NCBI GenBank assembly: GCA_036822015.1
Contig: DAISIL010000052.1
Location: 1-23,095, forward strand
Source: DAISIL01 sp036822015
GTDB lineage: Bacteria; Bacteroidota; Bacteroidia; Cytophagales; Bernardetiaceae
Direction: 5' to 3'
DNA length: 23,095 nucleotides
Shown here: positions 16,310-23,095 of the stretch, in pieces
Numbering within the stretch: the stretch's first letter is position 1
Layout of the letters: every line of letters starts with the position of its first letter
Notes under the pieces: model-generated
The model's input: only the letters and a program-made list of their open reading frames with translations
Database searches by the model: none
What the model was told of the DNA's origin: nothing
Position numbers and translations under genes: made by a program

Positions 16310-17070
16310 AAAAAGACAACATGCTCTTTGCTGGATTGGGACTGATCGTCTTGCTGGTCGCTCTGGTGGACTGGATACCCGTTCCGAAGCAATCCAACTA
16401 CCAAATCGAAATCGTGGGGGCAGAGCAGAATTTCTTGACTGAAAGCGATGTACTGCGTCTGTTGGGGCAATCCCCCGAAAAAGCAGACGCAGATGAAGCC
16501 GCGCTCTCACCGATCTACACCCCAAAAGCCGATCTAGGACAACTCGAAGCGCGGGTAAAGGCCAATCCATTCGTGGGTCATTGTGAGGTAGCCCGTGATG
16601 TGCGGGGACAGATTCTGGTGCGTATCGAAGAAAACCAACCCGTAGCCCGTGTCCTGACCGCCAACGGAGGTGAGGGGTTTTATCTCACCCTTCAAGGAAA
16701 ACAACTACCGCTCTCCAAAAACTTTACGCCACATACCCTTTTGATTACGGGCGAAGGCACACAAGCCATGCAAGCCCCCGACTTTTGGGAGCAGTCGGAG
16801 GGAAAACAAGTGCTGCAATTCCTTCAATACGTGCATCAAGACCCCCTTTGGGCTGCCCAGTGCGCACAAGTGGATGTCGATCAGAAGGGATCGTGGACGA
16901 TGTACCCGCAAGTGGGACAACATCGCTTTGAACTGGGTAACCTAGAAAACATCGAAAAAAAACTGCACTATTTACGTCATGCCTTTTATCAGCACATCCT
17001 GCCGCGCAAAGGCTGGGGAGCATATCAGGTGGTAAGTGTGCGCTACGAAGGACAAATTGTTTGTCGGTAA
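16306..17070 (+). CDS. ftsQ: Cell division protein FtsQ
   Basis: FtsQ/DivIB is a single-pass inner-membrane divisome protein that links the early FtsA/FtsZ ring to septal peptidoglycan synthesis. The 254-residue protein has a short basic cytoplasmic start (MKKDN), one transmembrane helix (about 6-24) and a POTRA-like domain (about 33-105) containing NPFVGHCEVARDVRGQILVRI. The FtsQ beta-domain follows, including the typical ENQPVARVL and GKQLPLSKNF segments. The ATG at 16306 is chosen because it forms an ATGA overlap with the murC stop. The longer frame from 16213 lies inside murC. Primary sequence conservation is low in this family, so the call rests on topology, these segments and position between murC and ftsA. 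Confidence 0.9.
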   Translation: MKKDNMLFAGLGLIVLLVALVDWIPVPKQSNYQIEIVGAEQNFLTESDVLRLLGQSPEKADADEAALSPIYTPKADLGQLEARVKANPFVGHCEVARDVRGQILVRIEENQPVARVLTANGGEGFYLTLQGKQLPLSKNFTPHTLLITGEGTQAMQAPDFWEQSEGKQVLQFLQYVHQDPLWAAQCAQVDVDQKGSWTMYPQVGQHRFELGNLENIEKKLHYLRHAFYQHILPRKGWGAYQVVSVRYEGQIVCR

Positions 17071-17077
17071 CTGATTT

Positions 17078-18397
17078 ATGATGCAAGAAGAAAAAATTGT
17101 CGCCGGACTAGACATTGGAACAACAAAGGTTTGTGTCATTGTCGGAAAGATAAACCGCTACGGAAAACTCGAAGTACTTGGTATGGGACGTGCTGTCTCC
17201 GAAGGGGTGCGCGAGGGAACGATCAGCAACATCAACAAAACCGTCTTTGCCATCACGCAAGCGGTGGAGGAGGCCGAGAATACCTCCGGCATTGACATCA
17301 AGGTTGTCAATGTGGGAGTAGCCGGAAAGCACATCAAAAGTGCCGTGCATCATGGCGGGATCACCCGCGACTCACGCGATGCCGAGATCAGCCTCGAGGA
17401 CATCCAACGACTCAGCAGCGATATGTATCAGATCGTTACCGAACCTGGCACACAGATCATACACGTCATGCCGCAGCATTACAGCGTGGATTATGAGCGC
17501 GGCATCAAAGACCCTGTCGGGATGCTCGGTGTGAAGTTGGAAGCTGATTTTCATATCATCACCGCCCAACAAAACGCCATCCGCAACATCCAAAAATGTG
17601 TCGAGCGTGCCGGATTGTCCATCGAAAGTCTGATCCTCGAGCCGCTGGCCTCTAGCCTATCCGTACTAAGCGATGAGGAAAAAGAAGCCGGTGTGTGTAT
17701 TGTTGATATTGGAGGCGGAACCACAGACGTAGCCATCTTTCAGGATGGTATCATTCGGCATACGGCCGTGATCCCTTTTGGAGGAGATATTATCACGGCA
17801 GACATCAAGCAGGGTTGTGCCTTGCTCCAAAATCAAGCCGAGCTACTCAAGGTTAAGTTTGCCCAATGCCTAGCCGAGCAGGTGTCGGAGGAGGAATTGG
17901 TCTCTATTCCGGGTCTGCGCGACCGCCCGCCCAAAGAGATACTCATCAAAAACTTAGCCTACATCACCGAAGCCCGAATGGAAGAGATCATCGAGTTGGT
18001 CTATTCCGAAATCATGCGCTCGGGCTACCGCACACGCCTAGCCGGTGGGCTAGTCCTGACGGGCGGCGGTGCTTTGCTGCGTCGTCTTAAAGAACTCTGC
18101 GAACAAAAAACGGGAATGGATACCCGCATCGGCTACCCCAACGAACACCTCGGGCAGTCCAAAGAAGAGGCAGTAAAAAACCCCATGTATGCCACCGGGC
18201 TAGGACTGGTCTTAGCTGGATTCCGTAATCTGGACGACAGAGAGGTATATCGCCAAGGCTTCGGCGGCTACATGCCCAATACCCGTGAGGGAGGTCCTGC
18301 TGTCAGTGCGCCTGCCAAAGAAAATTTCTTTTCTACGATCCTCAAACGCACCCGAAATTTGCTCATTGATGACTTCGACGATAAAACAGATTACTAG
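17078..18397 (+). CDS. ftsA: Cell division protein FtsA
   Basis: FtsA is the actin-like protein that ties FtsZ filaments to the membrane. The 439-residue sequence has the phosphate-1 motif GLDIGTTKVCVIVG (10-23), the inserted 1C domain typical of FtsA (about 85-165), phosphate-2 IVDIGGGTTDVAIF, the adenosine motif LVLTGGGALL and a C-terminal amphipathic helix (FFSTILKRTRNLL) that would bind the membrane. Two adjacent ATG codons open the gene. It starts seven bases after ftsQ. The gene that normally follows, ftsZ, is absent: the next gene is a small secreted unknown that overlaps the 3' end of ftsA by 29 bases. Confidence 0.96.
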   Translation: MMQEEKIVAGLDIGTTKVCVIVGKINRYGKLEVLGMGRAVSEGVREGTISNINKTVFAITQAVEEAENTSGIDIKVVNVGVAGKHIKSAVHHGGITRDSRDAEISLEDIQRLSSDMYQIVTEPGTQIIHVMPQHYSVDYERGIKDPVGMLGVKLEADFHIITAQQNAIRNIQKCVERAGLSIESLILEPLASSLSVLSDEEKEAGVCIVDIGGGTTDVAIFQDGIIRHTAVIPFGGDIITADIKQGCALLQNQAELLKVKFAQCLAEQVSEEELVSIPGLRDRPPKEILIKNLAYITEARMEEIIELVYSEIMRSGYRTRLAGGLVLTGGGALLRRLKELCEQKTGMDTRIGYPNEHLGQSKEEAVKNPMYATGLGLVLAGFRNLDDREVYRQGFGGYMPNTREGGPAVSAPAKENFFSTILKRTRNLLIDDFDDKTDY

Positions 18398-18875
18398 CCT
18401 GCTTTTCTTGATCTTCCTCTATCAACAGGAGACAACCCACGCCCAGACATTCAAGCTCGTGCAGGCAGAGGGACACGTGTTTTCCTTTGAAGTTCCCCTG
18501 GATTGGCAAATGGGACAGGCAACCTTACCCTCCTACGATATGATTATGGGAACAAGCCCGGATAGCTCCATGCAGGTATATGCCCACCAGTATCAGGAGG
18601 CCAGACCGCTCCTGGACGCATTTCAAACCTTCCTCCTCTCGCTCAAACCTCACTCCCGCACCATGGCCCAGTATGCCCGTACCACCTTCGACGATAACGA
18701 AGAACCCGTTACGGCTTATTTTGCCAAAGGCCACGGACAGTATGAGGAGCAGTTGCGCGGGTTCATGCTGGCGGGCTACCAAATCGAAGGCAAACTCTGC
18801 CTTGTGCTGGTCTTATGTCCGCCCAATCAACTCACTACACAGCTTCCACTGATGCGCCATATTTTGCAGTTGTAA
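18369..18875 (+). CDS. Small secreted protein of unknown function between ftsA and gldN
   Basis: A 168-residue protein not recognised with confidence. The N-terminus is a signal peptide (hydrophobic ITSLLFLIFLY, cleavage likely after THA at about 26). The mature domain begins FKLVQAEGHVFSFEVPLDW, a pattern reminiscent of PsbP/DcrB-like folds, but this is only a weak impression. The start is the ATG at 18369, inside the end of ftsA in another frame. A longer open frame to 18285 would lack a leading signal peptide and lies wholly within ftsA. gldN follows after 58 bases with no convincing promoter, so this gene joins the division genes and gldN in one transcript. A periplasmic role next to GldN or FtsQ is possible but untested. 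Confidence 0.75.
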   Translation: MTSTIKQITSLLFLIFLYQQETTHAQTFKLVQAEGHVFSFEVPLDWQMGQATLPSYDMIMGTSPDSSMQVYAHQYQEARPLLDAFQTFLLSLKPHSRTMAQYARTTFDDNEEPVTAYFAKGHGQYEEQLRGFMLAGYQIEGKLCLVLVLCPPNQLTTQLPLMRHILQL

Positions 18876-18933
18876 AGCAATTTTGACCCAAAAGCATCCG
18901 TTTAACAAGTAATCATCTCAAAAAAGGCACCAC

Positions 18934-19809
18934 ATGAAAATTGCAAAAATAGGACTAAGTCTGTTGGCTTTTTGGCTGATCGGCATCTTCGGTCTTCAGG
19001 CACAAGAGTACGGCATGGAGTTCGCCAGTGATGGCTATAATCCCTTTTCGGTACGAAAAATACACGAGGCAGACATCATGTATCGCAAGCGGCTCACCTA
19101 TCGGATGGACTTGCGACAAAAACAAAACAAACCTTTTTTCGCCAACAACCGCGAAATCACAAAACTTATCATTGATGCTGCAAAAGTCGGTATCATCCGT
19201 CCATACCAAAACGACTCCCTGACCAGCCGGATGTCGCAAGAAGAGTTCCTGGAAAACTTAGCCATCGACGATGCCAGCGGCGGGCTTAGCGAAGAAGAAC
19301 TTGCCCTCGGGTTTGGTGAAGATGACCTCGGCGGCGGCTTCGGAGATGACGATGGCTTCGGCGATAGTAGTGGCGGTGGCATGGAGAGTGCCAACGAGTA
19401 CTTTCCCAACCAGTTGTACATCCTGGAGTTTACCGAAGATTTGATCTTTGATCGTAAGCGTTCCCGCATGATCCATGATATTCAGTCGGTTACCCTCAAG
19501 ATTCCGGCCGCCTACAACGCCGCAGGATTTGAGAAACCCCTGGCTACGTTTAGCTACAAAGACCTGGTCTTGAATCTCTTCCGAGACAACCCCGATGCCA
19601 TGTGGTACAACGCCCAAAACAACCGTGCGCACCTCAACTTTGAATACGCCTTCGATCTTCGGCTTTTTGCTGCCCGGATTGTCAAGTTCGATAACCCCAA
19701 CAACAACATGATCGTTGATATTTATGGGGCCGAACGTCCAGGGGCTATTGCAGAGTTGCAGTACCAGTATTATCTCGTGGAGTACGAGAACAATCTTTGG
19801 GAAAACTAA
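18934..19809 (+). CDS. gldN: GldN/PorN, periplasmic ring protein of type IX secretion
   Basis: GldN binds GldK and together they form the periplasmic ring of the T9SS. The 291-residue protein has a signal peptide (1-23, ending LQA), then the family's first conserved block (YRKRLTYRMDLRQKQNKPFF, about 50-69, and EITKLIIDAAKVGIIRPY). The second block is YILEFTEDLIFDRKRSRMI (162-180) with HDIQSVTLKIP. Between them lies an acidic Gly-rich insert (about 112-150, with units such as FGEDDLGGGFGDDDGFGD) that looks like a flexible, possibly calcium-binding loop. The gene is placed after murC-ftsQ-ftsA rather than after gldM. A strong terminator follows about 25 bases after the stop. Confidence 0.93.
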   Translation: MKIAKIGLSLLAFWLIGIFGLQAQEYGMEFASDGYNPFSVRKIHEADIMYRKRLTYRMDLRQKQNKPFFANNREITKLIIDAAKVGIIRPYQNDSLTSRMSQEEFLENLAIDDASGGLSEEELALGFGEDDLGGGFGDDDGFGDSSGGGMESANEYFPNQLYILEFTEDLIFDRKRSRMIHDIQSVTLKIPAAYNAAGFEKPLATFSYKDLVLNLFRDNPDAMWYNAQNNRAHLNFEYAFDLRLFAARIVKFDNPNNNMIVDIYGAERPGAIAELQYQYYLVEYENNLWEN

Positions 19810-19834
19810 CAAGGCTCAACGCAATAAACTTTCT

Positions 19835-19874
19835 AAACGCTTGCTTATCCTACGTGGATAGGTAAGCGTTTTTT
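19835..19874 (+). terminator. Strong rho-independent terminator after gldN
   Basis: A 15-base stem with two G-U pairs (AACGCTTGCTTATCC, 19836-19850, with GGATAGGTAAGCGTT, 19856-19870), a 5-base loop and a run of six T. It closes the murC-ftsQ-ftsA-gldN unit. Confidence 0.9.
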
Positions 19875-19920
19875 CTTTGGATGCTGACCCAAATCATGGT
19901 AGGCTTCGCGCTTTTTTCGT

Positions 19921-19928
19921 TATCTTTG
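19921..19928 (+). promoter_or_regulatory. -7 box directly before the copper-module genes
   Basis: TATCTTTG is an exact TAnnTTTG match, with only five bases between it and the ATG at 19934. Transcription would begin at or next to the start codon, giving a leaderless or nearly leaderless mRNA. No good -33 TTTG was found at normal spacing. Confidence 0.45.
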
Positions 19929-19933
19929 TGGGT

Positions 19934-20320
19934 ATGTTCAAGTATCCACTCATCTACCTCCTGATCGCCCTGATCTTATCGCAGTCGCTCTTGCGGTTGG
20001 GGATATACGTGGATTTCAAACTTCGGCAGGACTACATCGCCCGTGCGCTGTGTATCAACCAGGACAAGCCGCTCCTCAACTGTCAGGGACAATGCCAACT
20101 GGAAGCCCGCCTCCAACAAACTGATGACCAGGACAAGCCCTTCTCCACCACCCAAACAAGCGTGAAAGAGTGGGTGCTATTCCTGACAGAGCTACCCATC
20201 TTTGATTGGATGCCGGCCGAAGGTACTCCTGCCGTCCAGCAAGGTCATTATGCTTACTCCCTCCCCTGCGCCCCCGTGCGTGCTGTTTTTCATCCCCCGT
20301 CGGTGATGCCGTGTAGTTAA
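19934..20320 (+). CDS. Small membrane-anchored Cys-containing protein upstream of an OprC-like receptor
   Basis: A 128-residue protein. One N-terminal hydrophobic helix (about 4-23) is followed by IYVDFKLRQDYIARALCINQ and a cysteine cluster: CINQDKPLLNCQGQCQLE, three Cys in 14 residues. The tail has two more Cys (LPCAP and the final PCS). The pattern FKLxQDYIAxxLCxNxxKP...CxGxC is one I recognise as a recurrent Bacteroidota family without an assigned function, often found near TonB receptors. The ATG at 19934 is chosen because a longer frame from 19877 starts in the terminator region and lacks a leading helix. The receptor gene follows after 50 bases. A role in copper or other soft-metal handling is inferred from the cysteines and the neighbour. 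Confidence 0.8.
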   Translation: MFKYPLIYLLIALILSQSLLRLGIYVDFKLRQDYIARALCINQDKPLLNCQGQCQLEARLQQTDDQDKPFSTTQTSVKEWVLFLTELPIFDWMPAEGTPAVQQGHYAYSLPCAPVRAVFHPPSVMPCS

Positions 20321-20370
20321 TCGGCTTTTTCGTTTTTCTTTTCCAAACAAAAAAATCAAGTCTTACACCG

Positions 20371-22407
20371 ATGAAAAATCTTTTCTTCGCGTGTCTGTGG
20401 CTGCTCTGCCTTGGGGAAGGCTATGCCCAGACCGCCGATACTCTGCGTACTGTTACCCTTTCTCCATTGACAGTCATTGGTTTACGCCTAGATACCGACA
20501 CTCTCAACATGGATGTACAGCCCCCCGACCGCCTGGGCCACGACCCGGGTGCCTTTTTGGGGCAACATCCAATGATTTCGGGCATCCGCAAAAGCGGCAG
20601 CTACGGTTTTGATCCCGTGATGAGAGGATTCAAATACGACCAACTAAACATCGTCATCGACGGGATGGCCTGCGCCGTGGCAGCCTGCCCCAACCGCATG
20701 GACCCACCCGCGAGCCAAATTCCACTCAACCAAATGGAGCGCGTCGAAATCTACGCCGGCCCGCATAGCTTGCGTTATGGCCCTGCTTTTGGGGGTACGA
20801 TCAACTTTGTCAGTCAGTCGCCACGCTTTACAGCACAGCCCAGCACCAGTGGGCGGCTTGCGGCAGGCTATGAAGGCAACGGCAGGCTCTACCGTACCGA
20901 AGCTGCCATTGGGTGGCATACCCAAAAACTCAACGCCCAAATTTTTGGGACATGGAGCGAAGGACAAGACTACCGCGCCGGCAATGACACAGACGTAGCT
21001 GCCTCTTTTGCGCGAGGTAGCTTTGGGGCGCAACTCGACGGGCAGCTCACCAAAGAGCAGCAACTCTCCCTTTCCCTGACCCGAAATATCGGACGGGATG
21101 TCGATTTTCCGGCACTGCCCATGGACTTACGCAGCGATGATGCCTGGATCGTTCATGCCAAACATCAACTCGACTTCACGACAGGCAAGTTCCAATCGCT
21201 CCAAACCCAGGCTTTCTTTACCAAAGTCGATCATGTGATGAACAACCTTCTCCGAGACCTCAACCCCCGCATGATGGATGCCGAAACCGTTGCCGAGACA
21301 GCCGCTTACGGCGGACGCTCCGAACTCACCCTACGGACAGGCAAGGGCGGGCGGGCTTTTGTGGGGCTGGATATGCGCGGCGAAGAAGCTAAGGGCTTAC
21401 GTACCCGTGCCTTCCTGATGGGACCCATGGCTGGGCGCATCCTCGAAGACAACCCCTGGCAGCACGGGCGCATCCTCCGAACGGGGATTTTTGGGGAGTT
21501 TTTGCAGCGCGGCGGTGCCTTGGAGTGGACAGCCTCCCTACGGATGGATTATGTATCCGCTGAAAGCCTCGACCCAACGGATGAGTTTGGGCGCGCCACC
21601 GACCAAACCAGCAGCCAGGATTTTAACCCAAGCCTAAGCCTCGGGATGCAACAACAACTCTCATCGGTGCTTTCATGGGGAGTTTGGCTGGGGCGATCCC
21701 AGCGCAGTGCAGGGCTTACGGAGCGTTTTATGAACTACTTCCCCGTTGGGCTTGATCCCTACGAACTCGTTGGCGATCCTACGCTCAAACCCGAAGCCAA
21801 CCACCAACTCGATCTGCGCTTGACCCTCGAGACCAAGCGTAGTTCTTTGCAGATTACGGGCTTTGCCTCTTACCTGACCAACTTTATCACCTCCGAAATT
21901 CGTCCGGATTTGCAGCCGCGCATCATGGCTTCACCGGGCGTACGTCAGTTCGTCAATCGGGATAAAGCCTATCTGATCGGTACGGAGGTCAAATGGCAAC
22001 ACTCCTGGAACGATCACCTGGGGCATTCGCTGCAAGCAGCCTATACCTACGGACAAGATGCCGTTTTGGATGCGCCGCTCCCTGAGATTGCTCCGCTGGA
22101 TGTCCAGCTCAAACTTTGGGGTAGCTTCTGGGATCATCGCTTGATGCCCGAGCTTGTCCTGCGGCGAGTCTTGGCACAAGAGCGCGTCTCGGAGGTCTTT
22201 GGTGAGCGTGTTACCCCAGACTTCACGACACTAGACCTGATCCTTCGGGCAAAACCCATCAAAAACCTCGAAATCAGTACGGGTATCTACAACGTACTCG
22301 ATCAAGCCTACTACGAACACCTCAACCGCGCCGTCAGGGCAGACGGACAGCCGCCGCTTTGGTCGCCGGGGCGCAATGCTTTCCTACGAGTCGTCTGGCA
22401 ATGGTAA
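20371..22407 (+). CDS. TonB-dependent receptor, OprC/NosA-like, probable copper uptake
   Basis: A 678-residue outer-membrane receptor: signal peptide (1-20, ending YAQ), plug domain (about 28-150) with GFKYDQLNIVIDGM and VEIYAGPHSLRYG, and a 22-strand barrel ending in the aromatic LRVVWQW typical of BAM substrates. It lacks the N-terminal carboxypeptidase-like domain of SusC-type receptors. The plug carries ACPNRMDPP, placing C106 and M110 in a CxxxM arrangement, and the barrel has H288 and M290 in KVDHVM. Both match the copper-binding elements reported for Pseudomonas OprC (CxxxM plus HxM). Copper, rather than iron-siderophore, is therefore the likely cargo. Upstream is the Cys-containing small protein and 19 bases downstream a membrane protein, all in one direction and closed by one terminator. 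Confidence 0.9.
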   Translation: MKNLFFACLWLLCLGEGYAQTADTLRTVTLSPLTVIGLRLDTDTLNMDVQPPDRLGHDPGAFLGQHPMISGIRKSGSYGFDPVMRGFKYDQLNIVIDGMACAVAACPNRMDPPASQIPLNQMERVEIYAGPHSLRYGPAFGGTINFVSQSPRFTAQPSTSGRLAAGYEGNGRLYRTEAAIGWHTQKLNAQIFGTWSEGQDYRAGNDTDVAASFARGSFGAQLDGQLTKEQQLSLSLTRNIGRDVDFPALPMDLRSDDAWIVHAKHQLDFTTGKFQSLQTQAFFTKVDHVMNNLLRDLNPRMMDAETVAETAAYGGRSELTLRTGKGGRAFVGLDMRGEEAKGLRTRAFLMGPMAGRILEDNPWQHGRILRTGIFGEFLQRGGALEWTASLRMDYVSAESLDPTDEFGRATDQTSSQDFNPSLSLGMQQQLSSVLSWGVWLGRSQRSAGLTERFMNYFPVGLDPYELVGDPTLKPEANHQLDLRLTLETKRSSLQITGFASYLTNFITSEIRPDLQPRIMASPGVRQFVNRDKAYLIGTEVKWQHSWNDHLGHSLQAAYTYGQDAVLDAPLPEIAPLDVQLKLWGSFWDHRLMPELVLRRVLAQERVSEVFGERVTPDFTTLDLILRAKPIKNLEISTGIYNVLDQAYYEHLNRAVRADGQPPLWSPGRNAFLRVVWQW

Positions 22408-22426
22408 CCCCCAAAAGAGCAAAAAC

Positions 22427-22732
22427 ATGAAAAAGACCCATTCACCCCTCACACCCTCGGGTACGTACATCGACGCGAAGGGAAAACTTTGCGGCAACCT
22501 GACCCGATCAGCCCACCATGGCCTACCCGAGATGCTCGGTAAGCTGCCCCCCATTGTCAGTTTGTTGCTCGGGAGCCTCCTGATAGCCAAAGTCTTATGT
22601 GCCGTGGGCTTATGTCAAGCCCTGACCAGCCAGAGCGACATAGAATCCATCTTGGTTTACGCGCTCTTGCTGCTGATAAGCGGCCTGCTGCTCGGCATCG
22701 GGATAAGCCTAGCCTGGCTCTGGACAAAATAA
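22427..22732 (+). CDS. Small two-helix membrane protein, unknown function
   Basis: A 101-residue protein not recognised. A polar N-terminus contains TYIDAKGKLCGNLTRSAHH. Two hydrophobic helices follow (about 41-64, IVSLLLGSLLIAKVLCAVGL, and about 74-98), and the protein ends KLAWLWTK-like in SLAWLWTK. Cys, His-His and Met occur in the N-terminal part, which could bind metal, but this is speculation. The ATG at 22427 is used; the longer frame from 22376 lies inside the receptor gene. It follows the receptor by 19 bases and precedes the terminator, so it is the last gene of the putative copper module. Confidence 0.7.
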   Translation: MKKTHSPLTPSGTYIDAKGKLCGNLTRSAHHGLPEMLGKLPPIVSLLLGSLLIAKVLCAVGLCQALTSQSDIESILVYALLLLISGLLLGIGISLAWLWTK

Positions 22733-22755
22733 ACCTAAGGTTTAACCAAAAACGG

Positions 22756-22796
22756 CTCTCTGGTAGCAGTCTCTCCGCTGCCAGGGAGTTTTTTTT
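22756..22796 (+). terminator. Strong rho-independent terminator after the copper module
   Basis: A 12-base stem with two G-U pairs (CTCTCTGGTAGC, 22756-22767, with GCTGCCAGGGAG, 22777-22788), a 9-base loop and eight T (22789-22796). Confidence 0.9.
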
Positions 22797-23041
22797 CTAG
22801 AGAGGAGGCAGGAGACCAAAATAACCTTGTGGGCAATCTTTGGTTGGATAATATCCTCGTTGTATCCATTTTTTCAAAACTGCACAAGATAAAACTTACT
22901 TGCCTCTCTTTTAATTTATCCCCCCAATAGAGCAACAATTTTATATCTTTCACGTATTGTAAGCAACGGTTATTCAAAAACATTCAAGCAAGACAAAATG
23001 CTAGTTTTACATAGGATAGTGTCAGTAATAATTCTGGTACT
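22797..23041. other. AT-rich intergenic stretch
   Basis: No supportable gene or repeat. An 82-codon minus-strand frame (22983-22735) runs through the terminator and reads as unlikely sequence. TATCTTTC, one base off a -7 box, occurs in the middle but without a clear -33 partner. Confidence 0.5.
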
Positions 23042-23095
23042 ATGAGCCATTTCTTCATAGTCTTCTGTGTCAGTCTTTGCTTGATGCCTTTACGG
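23042..23095 (+). CDS. Possible start of a secreted protein, cut by the right edge
   Basis: An ATG at 23042 opens 18 codons to the window end. The residues (MSHFFIVFCVSLCLMPLR) look like the beginning of a signal peptide. Too little is present to identify the product, and the start could also be chance. Confidence 0.35.
   Translation, partial: MSHFFIVFCVSLCLMPLR

Noticed and set aside
22735..22983. 82-codon minus-strand frame at the right end
   Set aside because: It reads through the strong terminator and has no recognisable domain or credible start context.
1..23095. Mobile elements, CRISPR arrays, tRNA or rRNA genes
   Set aside because: Looked for on both strands; no transposase or integrase frames, no regularly spaced repeats and no RNA gene landmarks were seen.

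Overview
The window comes from a Bacteroidota chromosome. The evidence is the type IX secretion (T9SS) core genes gldK, gldL, gldM and gldN, a PorP/SprF outer-membrane protein, promoters of the Bacteroidota type (TTTG, a spacer of about 20 bases, TAnnTTTG), and almost no Shine-Dalgarno sequences before the starts. The order or genus cannot be fixed from this sequence. No tRNA, rRNA, CRISPR array, transposase or integrase was seen.

Layout. (1) 1-1766, minus: a PhoB-like response regulator followed by a PhoR-like histidine kinase that runs off the left edge. (2) 1767-2158: a gene-poor stretch with a suspiciously open reading frame. (3) 2159-4288, minus: a large membrane receptor fused to a SpoIIE/PP2C phosphatase, divergent from (4) 4417-5271, plus, a secreted dienelactone-hydrolase-like enzyme. 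(5) 5278-9589, minus: a SPOR-like secreted protein, then a tightly packed group read in the order lpd, dapD, a 164-residue unknown protein, miaA. Two 4-base stop/start overlaps tie dapD, the unknown and miaA together. (6) 9769-19874, plus: porP/sprF-like, gldK, terminator, gldL, gldM, terminator, murC, ftsQ, ftsA, a small secreted unknown, gldN, terminator. (7) 19934-22796, plus: a small Cys-containing membrane-anchored protein, an OprC-like TonB receptor and a two-helix membrane protein, closed by a strong terminator. (8) 22797-23095: AT-rich, with the possible first 18 codons of another secreted protein at the right edge.

How the genes work together. GldK (lipoprotein), GldL and GldM (inner-membrane motor) and GldN (periplasmic partner of GldK) form the trans-envelope core of the T9SS. 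Here gldN is separated from gldKLM by murC-ftsQ-ftsA and appears to be read from the division-gene transcript. No ftsZ follows ftsA, where it usually lies. This splicing of a secretion/gliding operon with a piece of the division and cell-wall (dcw) cluster is the most unusual large-scale feature. The second notable system is region 7. Its receptor carries a CxxxM motif (C106, M110) in the plug and an HxM motif (H288, M290) in the barrel. These are the two elements of the copper site described for OprC, so the cluster looks like a copper-uptake module with two poorly described partners.
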